Shown here piece by piece: positions 9,183 through 16,287 of a DNA stretch of 45,378 bases. The notes under the pieces are model-generated. The model saw only the letters and a program-made list of their open reading frames with translations, searched no databases and was not told the DNA's origin. Position 1 is the first letter of the stretch, and the number at the start of each line of letters is the position of its first letter. Source of the DNA: Candidatus Eiseniibacteriota bacterium (GTDB lineage Bacteria; Joyebacterota; Joyebacteria; Joyebacterales; Joyebacteraceae); assembly GCA_030595835.1 (NCBI GenBank), contig JAUVLG010000013.1, positions 1-45,378 of the forward strand, in the 5' to 3' direction. The position numbers and the translations under genes were made by a program.

Positions 9183-10382
9183 TCAGGCACCGAACTTCTT
9201 CAGTCGCCCGGCGTGCGCGAGCATGAGCGGCATCAGGTCGATCGCTCGGACGGTGCCCAGCGAACCGCGCAGGCACGCCGACTCACCGAACGTCGCGACC
9301 TCGTCCACGCGCGCGTTCGCGGCGCGCACGAGCACCGGCACCGAGTGCCAGCTGTGCGTCGCCATCATCGACGGTGTCGAGTGGTCGCCCGTAACCAGCA
9401 ACACGTCCGGGTTCACGCCCCGAACACGTGCCGCCACCTCGTCGAACTCCTCAGTGGCCGCCACCTTCGCATCGAACGAGCCGTCCTCGCCGGTCGAATC
9501 GGTCTTCTTGAAATGGACGAAGATGAAATCGTAGTCCCGATACGCCGCCCGCAGCCCCTCCTCCACCTCGTCCGCCGTCTCCACCATCGAGAGAACGTCC
9601 ATGCCAACGAGTCCGGCGACCCCGCGGTACATCGGGTATCCCGCCAGAGCCGCCGCCTTGATCTTGAAGCGCTCACCGACCGATGGTATTTCCTCGAGCG
9701 CCGCAATGCCTCTCATCGTGATCGCGTTGGCCTCAGGCTCGTCCTTCAGGAGCTCCCCGGCCGCGCCCAGAAAAGCGTTCAGCAGGTCGGCGGTCCGCTC
9801 CTGCGCCCCATCCGTAATCTCGACCGGGAGTGGTGGCACGCCGGTCGCCTGCGGGTCGGTATCTCTTAGCCCTCCGGCCAGCCCCGCACCTCTTAGCACG
9901 ATGACCGCCCTGTGCTCCCTGACGGGCCGCACGAACACCTCGACCAACGGCATCTGGATCTGGTCCAGCCGGGCCGTCAGCTCCTCGCACTTCGCAGTCG
10001 AGATCCTCCCCGCACGCCTGTCGGTTATCCGACCTTCCTTGTCCACGGTCGCGAAGTTGACGCGTATCGCCACATCTCCCAGCCTGAGGTCGAATCCGAT
10101 GCCCAACGCCTCGAGAACACCCCGGCCTATCTCGTAGCGCACCGGGTCATAGCCGAAGAGCGCCATGTGCGCCGGTCCGCTGCCGGGCGTTATCCCGGGC
10201 GCGATGGGCACGTGCAGACCGCAGGCAGCTTCCCCGGCCAGCGCGTCGAGATTAGGCGTCCGCGCGGTCTCGAGCTCCGTGAGCCCGGTCTCCGGATGCG
10301 GCAGACCTCCGAGCCCGTCCGCGACCAGTAGCACTATCTTCCCACCGGACTCCGCCGCAATGCTGTCAACCAGATTGGCCAT
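9183..10382 (-). CDS. apgM: 2,3-bisphosphoglycerate-independent phosphoglycerate mutase, archaeal (ApgM) type
   Basis: Interconverts 3- and 2-phosphoglycerate in glycolysis and gluconeogenesis. It belongs to the alkaline-phosphatase superfamily: metal-ligand motif VLLVADGLGGLP at the N-terminus, the GSGPAHMALFGYDP region holding the phosphoserine nucleophile, and LLVTGDHSTPSMMATHSWHSVPV near the C-terminus with the second metal-ligand set. About 400 residues is the size of the archaeal-type enzyme; the GpmI type is longer (about 510). ATG at 10382 is preferred because the protein then starts MANLVDSIA; a GTG at 10427 would add 15 residues and overlap tgt. It begins 19 nt after the tgt stop and runs into lnt, presumably as part of the same transcript. 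Confidence 0.92.
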   Translation of the reverse strand: MANLVDSIAAESGGKIVLLVADGLGGLPHPETGLTELETARTPNLDALAGEAACGLHVPIAPGITPGSGPAHMALFGYDPVRYEIGRGVLEALGIGFDLRLGDVAIRVNFATVDKEGRITDRRAGRISTAKCEELTARLDQIQMPLVEVFVRPVREHRAVIVLRGAGLAGGLRDTDPQATGVPPLPVEITDGAQERTADLLNAFLGAAGELLKDEPEANAITMRGIAALEEIPSVGERFKIKAAALAGYPMYRGVAGLVGMDVLSMVETADEVEEGLRAAYRDYDFIFVHFKKTDSTGEDGSFDAKVAATEEFDEVAARVRGVNPDVLLVTGDHSTPSMMATHSWHSVPVLVRAANARVDEVATFGESACLRGSLGTVRAIDLMPLMLAHAGRLKKFGA

Positions 10383-10401
10383 GCTGTTCGTTTCCCTTCC
10401 G

Positions 10402-11541
10402 TCAGTCTGCCCCGGTCCCGCTTCCACCGCTCTCTTGGTACTTGGACAGGAACGACCGCCGCCAGTCGCCGAAACTACCGTCGATTATGGCGGCACGCAT
10501 CTCACGCATCATCGTCACGTAGAACGTCAAGCTGTGAAGCGATGCCAGCCGCGCGCCGAGCGTCTCACCCGCGGCAAACAAGTGTCTGATATAGCCGCGT
10601 GAGAAGTTCCGGCACGCGTAGCAGTTGCACTCCGGATCCATCGGACCGTGGTCCGAGGCGTAGGCGGCGTTCTTGACAACCAGCTTCCCGCGCGACGTGA
10701 ACACGGAGCCCTTCCGCGCGTTGCGTGTCGGCATGACGCAGTCGAACATGTCGATTCCCTGAACCACGGAACCGATAATGTCCTCGGGGAAACCCTGCCC
10801 CATGAAATAGCGGGGCTTCGCCTCAGGAAGCTCCTCCACGGCGGCCTCGACCATCTCCCGCATGGCCCCCTTTGGTTCGCCGACCGCCAGACCGCCGATG
10901 GCGTAGCCCGGGAAGTCCATCTCGGCCAGCGCCGCCGCCGACTCCCTGCGGAGATCCGCATAGGTCGCCCCCTGCACGATCCCGAAGAGAGACTGCTCAC
11001 CGGGTCGCTCCCTCCATGCGCCGAGGGCGCGCGCCGCCCACTTCAACGTCAGCTCGTGGGACCGCTGTGCGTAGCTGCGCTCCGCCGGATACGCCACACA
11101 CTCGTCAAGAACCATGATGATGTCCGCCCCGATGTCCCGCTGCAGCTCGACGTTCTGTTCCGGTGACATGAAGTGCCTGGATCCGTCCAGGTGCGACTGG
11201 AACTCCAGGCCGTCGTCCGTCACGCGATTCAGCCGCGCCAGACTGAAGATCTGGAAGCCGCCACTGTCAGTGAGTGTGGCCCGCTTCCACCCCATGAAAC
11301 CATGAAGACCCCCGGCGTCCCTGACAGCTCCTGACCCGGGACGCAAGTATAGGTGATAGGCATTGGATAGGATGATCTGCGCGCCGATCTCCTCGAGATC
11401 GGAAGGGGCGAGCGTCTTCACGGTCGCCTGAGTGCCGACCGGCATGAACACCGGTGTCTCGACAACACCATGGGGCGTCACGATCTCCCCGGCTCGCGCG
11501 TTCGTCTCCGCATCTACAGCAACGATTCGGAACTTGAGCAA
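10402..11541 (-). CDS. tgt: tRNA-guanine(34) transglycosylase
   Basis: Exchanges guanine 34 of GUN-anticodon tRNAs for the queuosine precursor preQ1. 379 residues, family length. Visible residues: Asp92 in TDSGGFQ (base binding and catalysis), nucleophile Asp267 in DMFDCVMPTRNARKG, and the zinc site Cys305/Cys307/Cys310 (CNCYAC) with His336. The common GVGxPED stretch reads MGQGFPED here. The start is TTG at 11539-11541, with GGAGG 5 nt upstream and the protein beginning MLKFRIVAVD. It is separated from queA by 129 nt holding a candidate promoter, so tgt-apgM-lnt may also be transcribed independently. With queA and queH it covers the last three steps of queuosine synthesis. Confidence 0.97.
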   Translation of the reverse strand: MLKFRIVAVDAETNARAGEIVTPHGVVETPVFMPVGTQATVKTLAPSDLEEIGAQIILSNAYHLYLRPGSGAVRDAGGLHGFMGWKRATLTDSGGFQIFSLARLNRVTDDGLEFQSHLDGSRHFMSPEQNVELQRDIGADIIMVLDECVAYPAERSYAQRSHELTLKWAARALGAWRERPGEQSLFGIVQGATYADLRRESAAALAEMDFPGYAIGGLAVGEPKGAMREMVEAAVEELPEAKPRYFMGQGFPEDIIGSVVQGIDMFDCVMPTRNARKGSVFTSRGKLVVKNAAYASDHGPMDPECNCYACRNFSRGYIRHLFAAGETLGARLASLHSLTFYVTMMREMRAAIIDGSFGDWRRSFLSKYQESGGSGTGAD

Positions 11542-11581
11542 TGCAACCTCCGGCTTCTCGTACGCCCAACGGGGCCCGCGT

Positions 11582-11610
11582 ACTCTATAGGCGGCCTCTC
11601 AGGCTGTCAA
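11582..11610 (-). promoter_or_regulatory. Candidate sigma-70 promoter for tgt-apgM-lnt
   Basis: On the minus strand a perfect TTGACA (11605-11610) is followed after 17 bp by TAGAGT (11582-11587), or after 15 bp by TATAGA (11584-11589). The start would fall near 11575, about 35 nt before the tgt TTG. It lies in the largest gap between the genes of this run, which otherwise mostly overlap or abut. Confidence 0.5.
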
Positions 11611-11670
11611 GCGGATTGCCGTAATCGCGAGCATATGCGGGAATAGCGGGGACTAACAGCAGCAGGTTGC

Positions 11671-12699
11671 CTAGAGGAGCAGCATTGCGTCGCCGTAGCT
11701 GTAGAACCGATAGCGCTCCCTGACGGCCTCGGCGTAGGCGTCGAGGACCCGCTCGCGGCCGGCGAACGCGGACACCAGCATCAGAAGAGTCGATTTCGGG
11801 AGGTGGAAGTTGGTGAGGAGTACGTCCACACACTTGAAGCGGTAGGGCGACCGAATGAAGATGTCTGTGGAACCAGAGCCGGGCTCTATGTGTCCGTCCT
11901 CCCCCGCGACCGACTCGAGCGTCCGGACGGACGTGGTGCCAACCGCGATCACCCTCCCGTCGGCGCCCCGAGCCGCATTGATCGCGTCCGCGGCCTCCGC
12001 CGGGACATCAAAGCGCTCGCTCTCCATCGGGTGATCGGCCGGGTTCTCGACGGCGACCGGACGGAACGTCCCTATCCCGACGTGGAGCGTGAGCCGCGCC
12101 GTCGCGACGCCGGCGGCCCCGAGTTCGGAGAGAAGCTCCTCGGTGAAATGAAGCCCGGCCGTGGGCGCCGCCACCGCCCCCGGAACGCGGGCATAGACCG
12201 TCTGGTAGCGCAGGCTGTCCGCGGGCTCGGGCTCTCTGTTGATGTAGGGTGGCAGCGGAATGGCCCCCAGGCTCTCGGCCGCCGCCGCGACATCTCCGGG
12301 AGCCGATAGCGAGACCACGCGTTTCCCGTCTGCAAGAACCTCCTCCACGCGCGCAGTCAGCTGCCCGTCACCAAAGGAGAGCTCCGCCCCCTGCCGGATC
12401 CTGGCCCCTGGACGCACCAGAACCTCCCAGCGGTGGTCCCCGAGACCGCGCAGAAGGAACATCTCGGCCCGCCCTCCGCCGCTCCTGCGGCCCAGCAAAC
12501 GAGCGGGTATCACCTCACTATCGTTGACGACGAGCACGTCGCCGGACTCGAGGTACTCCCCGATATCGCTGAACAGGCGGTGCTCCAGTGCGCCTCCATC
12601 CCTCCTGACGACCAGAAGGCGCGACTCGTCGCGCCTGTCAGCCGGGTACTGGGCGATGAGCTCACGAGGGAGCTCGTAATCGAAATCGGAAGTTCTCAC
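11671..12699 (-). CDS. queA: S-adenosylmethionine:tRNA ribosyltransferase-isomerase
   Basis: Transfers and isomerises the ribosyl moiety of SAM onto preQ1-tRNA to form epoxyqueuosine. 342 residues with family motifs: FDYELPRELIAQYP near the N-terminus, LVVNDSEVIPARLLG, AAPTAGLHFTEELL, LHVGIGTFRPV, GTTSVRTLESV and LLTNFHLPKSTLLMLVSAF. The chosen start is GTG at 12697-12699, which overlaps the queH stop in a GTGA junction typical of translational coupling. A GTG at 12717 in the same frame would add six residues but lacks a ribosome site. The next gene, tgt, is 129 nt downstream. Confidence 0.97.
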   Translation of the reverse strand: MRTSDFDYELPRELIAQYPADRRDESRLLVVRRDGGALEHRLFSDIGEYLESGDVLVVNDSEVIPARLLGRRSGGGRAEMFLLRGLGDHRWEVLVRPGARIRQGAELSFGDGQLTARVEEVLADGKRVVSLSAPGDVAAAAESLGAIPLPPYINREPEPADSLRYQTVYARVPGAVAAPTAGLHFTEELLSELGAAGVATARLTLHVGIGTFRPVAVENPADHPMESERFDVPAEAADAINAARGADGRVIAVGTTSVRTLESVAGEDGHIEPGSGSTDIFIRSPYRFKCVDVLLTNFHLPKSTLLMLVSAFAGRERVLDAYAEAVRERYRFYSYGDAMLLL

Positions 12700-13223
12700 T
12701 CTCTGTAGCGCTCCCACTCACTGTAGATACAACCGCAGTACTGCTGACGGTAGAGACCCATCTCCTTCGAGGTCCTCACGCCCTCCATCACACGCGGCCG
12801 GAAGTCGCGGTACTCGAACTCGACACCGTGAGCCGCCGCCGCGGTCTCCCCCGCCCGACGGATGCCCTCGTGGTCCTGATACGTCGACACCAGCATCGAT
12901 GTCGAAAAGGCATCGAACCCGCGTGACGCCGCCAGCTCCGCCACGCGGTCGAGTCTCATCGCATAACAGATGGGACAGCGCTCGTCCTCGTGGCCTACCA
13001 CCGCGCGCATGAACTCGGTCAACCCGTATCCGTCCTCGTGTACGATCTCAACACTCAGTGCCTCGCACGCCTGCCGCGCCGCCTCGAGTCGCAGCTCGAA
13101 CTCACGGTACGGATGGATGTTGGGATTGACAAAGACGCCGGCGACCTCATGCCCCTCTGCAAGAAGCTCCCGCATGGGAACGAGGGCGCAAGGCCCGCAG
13201 CAGATGTGTAGGAGGATCTTCAT
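12696..13223 (-). CDS. queH: Epoxyqueuosine reductase QueH (DUF208 family)
   Basis: Reduces epoxyqueuosine to queuosine on tRNA; QueH is the non-orthologous replacement for the cobalamin-dependent QueG. 175 residues with the family cysteines: ICCGPCA near the N-terminus (Cys8, Cys9, Cys12), RCPICYAMRLDR mid-protein and QQYCGCIYSEWER at the C-terminus, consistent with an iron-sulfur enzyme. Also seen are NPNIHPYREFELR and STSMLVSTYQDHEGI. ATG at 13221-13223 gives MKILLHICCGPCA; upstream codons in the same frame are translated from an inverted repeat and are not credible. It overlaps queA by 4 nt. Genomic placement beside queA and tgt supports the assignment. Confidence 0.94.
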   Translation of the reverse strand: MKILLHICCGPCALVPMRELLAEGHEVAGVFVNPNIHPYREFELRLEAARQACEALSVEIVHEDGYGLTEFMRAVVGHEDERCPICYAMRLDRVAELAASRGFDAFSTSMLVSTYQDHEGIRRAGETAAAAHGVEFEYRDFRPRVMEGVRTSKEMGLYRQQYCGCIYSEWERYRE

Positions 13224-13258
13224 GGTGTGTGTCCGTCCGGTCTCAGGTGGATTGCTGA

Positions 13259-13334
13259 GCGGTGGGGCGGGCCATCTGCGGCCCGGTTTGCGAGCAGTCG
13301 GAGCGCTAGGGCCGCAGATGGCCCGCCCCGCCGC
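13259..13334. repeat. 26-bp near-perfect inverted repeat between ruvB and queH
   Basis: Arms 13259-13284 and 13309-13334 are reverse complements over 26 bp with one mismatch that can form a G-U pair in the minus-strand RNA or its complement; the loop is 24 nt. The arms contain GGGCGGGCCATCTGCGGCCC. The repeat starts 6 nt after the ruvB stop and ends 35 nt before the queH start. There is no U-tract on either side, so it is not a standard terminator. It may be an mRNA hairpin, a processing or stabilising site, or a REP-like or mobile palindromic element. Confidence 0.85.
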
Positions 13335-13339
13335 CACGC

Positions 13340-14368
13340 CTACAGAAGCTTCTCCTGCTCGCCGGGTCCGCCGCCGTCCCCGAAGTACTCGTACGCAGCG
13401 GGCGTCGCCTCGCGCCCTCGCGACGTTCTCTTGAGAAGCCCCTCCTGGATCAGGAACGGCTCGTAGATCTCCTCGATGGTGTCGGCTTCCTCGCCAACCG
13501 CCACGGCCAGGCTCTTGACGCCGACCGGCCCGCCGCTGAAGCGCTTGATGACGGCCTCCATGATGCGGCGGTCCATCTCGTCGAGCCCGCGCTCGTCCAC
13601 CTCGAGCCTCAGAAGCGACTCGTGAGCGACCTCCGTGGTGACCCGCCCGTCACCCTCCACCTCGGCGAAGTCGCGCACACGCCGCAGCAGTCTGTTCGCG
13701 ATCCTGGGGGTCCCCCTCGCCCGTCTCGCCAGTTCGAGGGCCCCACCGTCCGTGATGGGCACACCGAGGATGCCGGCCGATCTCAGAACTATCTGCGCCA
13801 GCTCCTCCGGGTCGTAGTAGTTCAACCGCTGCGCCACGCCGAAGCGTGACCTGAGTGGCGACGTAAGGAGCCCCGCCCTGGTCGTCGCACCCACGAGCGT
13901 GAAGTGCTCCAGGTTGAGCTTGACGCTTCTGGCGGACGGTCCCTTGTCCAAAACTATGTCGACGGAGAACTCCTCCATCGCGGGATACAGATACTCCTCC
14001 ACCACGTGCTGGAGCCGGTGTATCTCGTCTATGAAAAGCACGTCACCGCGCTTGAGGTTTGTCAGTATGCCCGTCAGGTCGTAGGCGCGCTCGATGACCG
14101 GTCCCGAGGTCGAGACAAGCTCGGTCCCCATCTCCGTGGCAATGATGTACGCCAGTGTGGTCTTGCCCAGGCCCGGCGGTCCGTAGAACAGACAGTGGTC
14201 CAGCGGCTCCTCGCGCTTCCGCGCCGCCTGGATGAAGACCCGAAGATTCTTCAGAAGGGTCTCCTGACCCACGAACTCGCTGAAGCTGGCCGGCCGAAGC
14301 TTGGTATCAAATCTGACGTCGTCGCTGGATGGTGCGGGTGCGGTCACGCGCCCCGTCGTCTCGCTCAT
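13340..14368 (-). CDS. ruvB: Holliday junction branch migration helicase RuvB
   Basis: AAA+ motor that drives Holliday junction branch migration with RuvA. 342 residues. Motifs: N-terminal [13 protein letters not shown], Walker [10 protein letters not shown] (63-71), Walker [10 protein letters not shown], sensor 1 LVGATTRAG, the arginine-finger region SPLRSRFGV, sensor 2 [19 protein letters not shown], and the winged-helix C-terminal domain [27 protein letters not shown] at 14368 is 3 nt after the ruvA stop. Third gene of a ruvC-ruvA-ruvB set, followed by the inverted repeat and queH. A C-terminal extension of about 12 residues, rich in Gly, follows the winged helix. Confidence 0.98.
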   Translation of the reverse strand: MSETTGRVTAPAPSSDDVRFDTKLRPASFSEFVGQETLLKNLRVFIQAARKREEPLDHCLFYGPPGLGKTTLAYIIATEMGTELVSTSGPVIERAYDLTGILTNLKRGDVLFIDEIHRLQHVVEEYLYPAMEEFSVDIVLDKGPSARSVKLNLEHFTLVGATTRAGLLTSPLRSRFGVAQRLNYYDPEELAQIVLRSAGILGVPITDGGALELARRARGTPRIANRLLRRVRDFAEVEGDGRVTTEVAHESLLRLEVDERGLDEMDRRIMEAVIKRFSGGPVGVKSLAVAVGEEADTIEEIYEPFLIQEGLLKRTSRGREATPAAYEYFGDGGGPGEQEKLL

Positions 14369-14371
14369 CCG

Positions 14372-14962
14372 TTAGGCTCCCCTCCTGAGCGCGCGCCTGA
14401 CCAGTTCCTCCACCGGCAGCTCGCAGCCGGCCTCGCTCTGCACGCGCAGCACGGCCTCCCGAGCAGTGTTCCGGTTCATACCCAACGACACGAGCGCGCG
14501 AACCGCGTCGCCCGCGTCCTCTCTCCCGCCTCCCGCGCCGCCGATCGACGAAACGTCGAGACCGGAGAGCCTGTCCTTGAGTTCAACTATCATCCTCTGA
14601 GCCGTCTTTCGCCCTATGCCGGAAACGCTGGTCAGAAGTCCCATGTCCTCTTCGATAACGGCCTGATGGAAGACCTCGGGAGACAGCCCCGACAGAACGG
14701 CCAGGGCCAGCTTCGGGCCGATGCCCGAGACCGATATCAGCTCACGGAAGATGGACCGTTCGGCCTCCGTAATGAAGGCGAAGAGATTCAGCGCGTCCTC
14801 CCTGACGTGGAGGTACGTGAAGAGGTGCACGTCCGACCCCTCGTCGCCCAGTTCACGGAACGTCGAGAGCGGTACCAGCATGCTGAACCCGATACCTCCG
14901 ACGTCCACCACGACGCCGGCCGGGCTTCTCTTGAGAAGGCTACCCTTGAGCTCTGCGATCAT
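14372..14962 (-). CDS. ruvA: Holliday junction DNA-binding protein RuvA
   Basis: Tetrameric protein that binds four-way junctions and loads RuvB. 196 residues, family length. Domain I (OB fold) starts MIAELKGSLLKRSPAGVVVD; the two helix-hairpin-helix motifs are visible as LISVSGIGPKLALAVLSGL and LTSVSGIGRKTAQRMIVEL; domain III, which contacts RuvB, is the C-terminal helical part (DAVRALVSLGMNRNTAREAV). The ATG overlaps the ruvC stop in an ATGA junction, and ruvB follows after 3 nt, so the three genes are translationally coupled. Confidence 0.98.
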   Translation of the reverse strand: MIAELKGSLLKRSPAGVVVDVGGIGFSMLVPLSTFRELGDEGSDVHLFTYLHVREDALNLFAFITEAERSIFRELISVSGIGPKLALAVLSGLSPEVFHQAVIEEDMGLLTSVSGIGRKTAQRMIVELKDRLSGLDVSSIGGAGGGREDAGDAVRALVSLGMNRNTAREAVLRVQSEAGCELPVEELVRRALRRGA

Positions 14963-15456
14963 GCGGGTGTGGTCCTGTTTCGTTTGTGAAGGTGGCAGAT
15001 GGCGACGGCCACCGCGTCGGACTCGTCTTCGAGCAGCTTCTGCCCCGAGAGTTTCAGGAGCCGGTCGACCATAGATGCGACCTGGAGCTTCGTCGCCGAC
15101 CCCGTGCCGACGACCGACTGCTTCACCTCGCGCGGCGCGTATTCGAAGATGGGGAGTGCGGCCTGTGCCGCGGCGAGCAACGTCACCCCACGCGCGTGGC
15201 CGAGCTTGAGTGCGGACCTGACGTTCTTCGCCTGGAAAACATCCTCGACGGCGACCTCGTCAGGCCGGTGCGCGTCGATCATCCGAACGGTCTCAGCGTG
15301 GATCCTGTTGAGACGTTCAGCCAGCGGCGCCTTGGACGAGGTCCTGACGCTGCTCCAGGCGACAAGCCTCATCCCGCCTTCGTCCTGCTCGACCAGTCCG
15401 AACCCCGTCACGATGCTGCCGGGGTCGATTCCGAGCACTAGCACCTTGCCGGCCAC
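14959..15456 (-). CDS. ruvC: Crossover junction endodeoxyribonuclease RuvC
   Basis: Holliday junction resolvase of the RNase H fold, which cuts symmetrically across the junction. 165 residues. The acidic catalytic residues are in place: Asp11 in LGIDPGS, Glu71 in VAVEDVFQAKN, and Asp144/Asp147 in EDESDAVAVAICH. GTG at 15454-15456 follows the yebC stop by 4 nt with GAGGGG overlapping the end of yebC. It overlaps ruvA by 4 nt. The order yebC-ruvC-ruvA-ruvB is a common bacterial cluster. Confidence 0.98.
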   Translation of the reverse strand: MAGKVLVLGIDPGSIVTGFGLVEQDEGGMRLVAWSSVRTSSKAPLAERLNRIHAETVRMIDAHRPDEVAVEDVFQAKNVRSALKLGHARGVTLLAAAQAALPIFEYAPREVKQSVVGTGSATKLQVASMVDRLLKLSGQKLLEDESDAVAVAICHLHKRNRTTPA

Positions 15457-15460
15457 AGCG

Positions 15461-16216
15461 CTACCCCTCGCTCTTGAGGGTCTCCATTATCTCATCGGAG
15501 ATATCGATGTTCGCGGAAATGTTCTGGACGTCGTCGAGGTCGTCGAGAATGTCTATGAGCTTCAAGACCTTGCGCGCGGTGTCCTCGTCCAGCTGGACGG
15601 TCGATCCGGGAATGCGCGTGACCTCGGAGTGGTTCACGACAATGCCGGCCGCGTTCAGGGCGTCACGCACGGCGGCGAAGTCCTTCGGGTCAGTCGTTAT
15701 CTCGAAGTTGTCGCCCTCGGTGCTGAGATCCTCGGCTCCGGCGTCGAGCACAACCTCGAGAATGCTGTCCTCGTCGTGCCCCTCGGACGGGATGGTGATC
15801 ACGCCCTTCTGCGTGAAGTTCCACGCGACGCATCCACTCTCACCCAGATGTCCGTTGTGCTTGCCCAGGATGTTGCGGATCTCGCCGACCGTCCGGTTCT
15901 TGCTGTCCGTCAGCGTGTCGATCATGAGCGCCACGCCCTCAGGACCGTAGGCCTCGTAGACCGCCTCTTCGTAGATCACACCCTTGATCAGCCCCGCGCC
16001 CTTCGCGACGGCCTTATCTATCTTGTCGTTGGGCATGTTCGCCGATTTGGCGGCCTGCACCTCGGAACGCAGTCTCACGTTCGTATCGACGTCGGCCCCG
16101 CCCGCCCGCGCCGCAACTTCGATGAGCCGCGCGTGCCGGTTGAAGATCTTGCCGCGCTTGGCGTCAAGGGCGCCCTTCTTGTGCTTGATACTGGCCCACT
16201 TGGAGTGTCCTGACAT
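15461..16216 (-). CDS. yebC: YebC/PmpR family protein
   Basis: Conserved bacterial protein of about 250 residues, described as a DNA-binding transcriptional regulator in some species and more recently linked to translation of proline-rich stretches; its role here is not defined by sequence. It starts with the family hallmark MSGHSKWASIKHKKGALDAK and contains NMPNDKIDKAVAKGAG, YEAYGPEGVALMIDTLTDSKNRT and ILGKHNGHLGESGCVAWNF. ATG at 16216 has GGAGG 6 nt upstream. Coupled to ruvC. The 71 nt back to the fusA-like gene hold no clear promoter or terminator, so read-through from fusA is likely. Confidence 0.97.
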   Translation of the reverse strand: MSGHSKWASIKHKKGALDAKRGKIFNRHARLIEVAARAGGADVDTNVRLRSEVQAAKSANMPNDKIDKAVAKGAGLIKGVIYEEAVYEAYGPEGVALMIDTLTDSKNRTVGEIRNILGKHNGHLGESGCVAWNFTQKGVITIPSEGHDEDSILEVVLDAGAEDLSTEGDNFEITTDPKDFAAVRDALNAAGIVVNHSEVTRIPGSTVQLDEDTARKVLKLIDILDDLDDVQNISANIDISDEIMETLKSEG

Positions 16217-16287
16217 ACCTGTCCTCCCTGTCCGGGCGCCGCTGCGTCAGGGACCGCCCGTGAAGTGTTGCATCGACGAACCCCGCG

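Noticed and set aside
13224-13340. Rho-independent terminator at the ruvB-queH repeat
   Set aside because: No T-run follows on either strand, and the stem is much longer than terminator stems elsewhere in the window.
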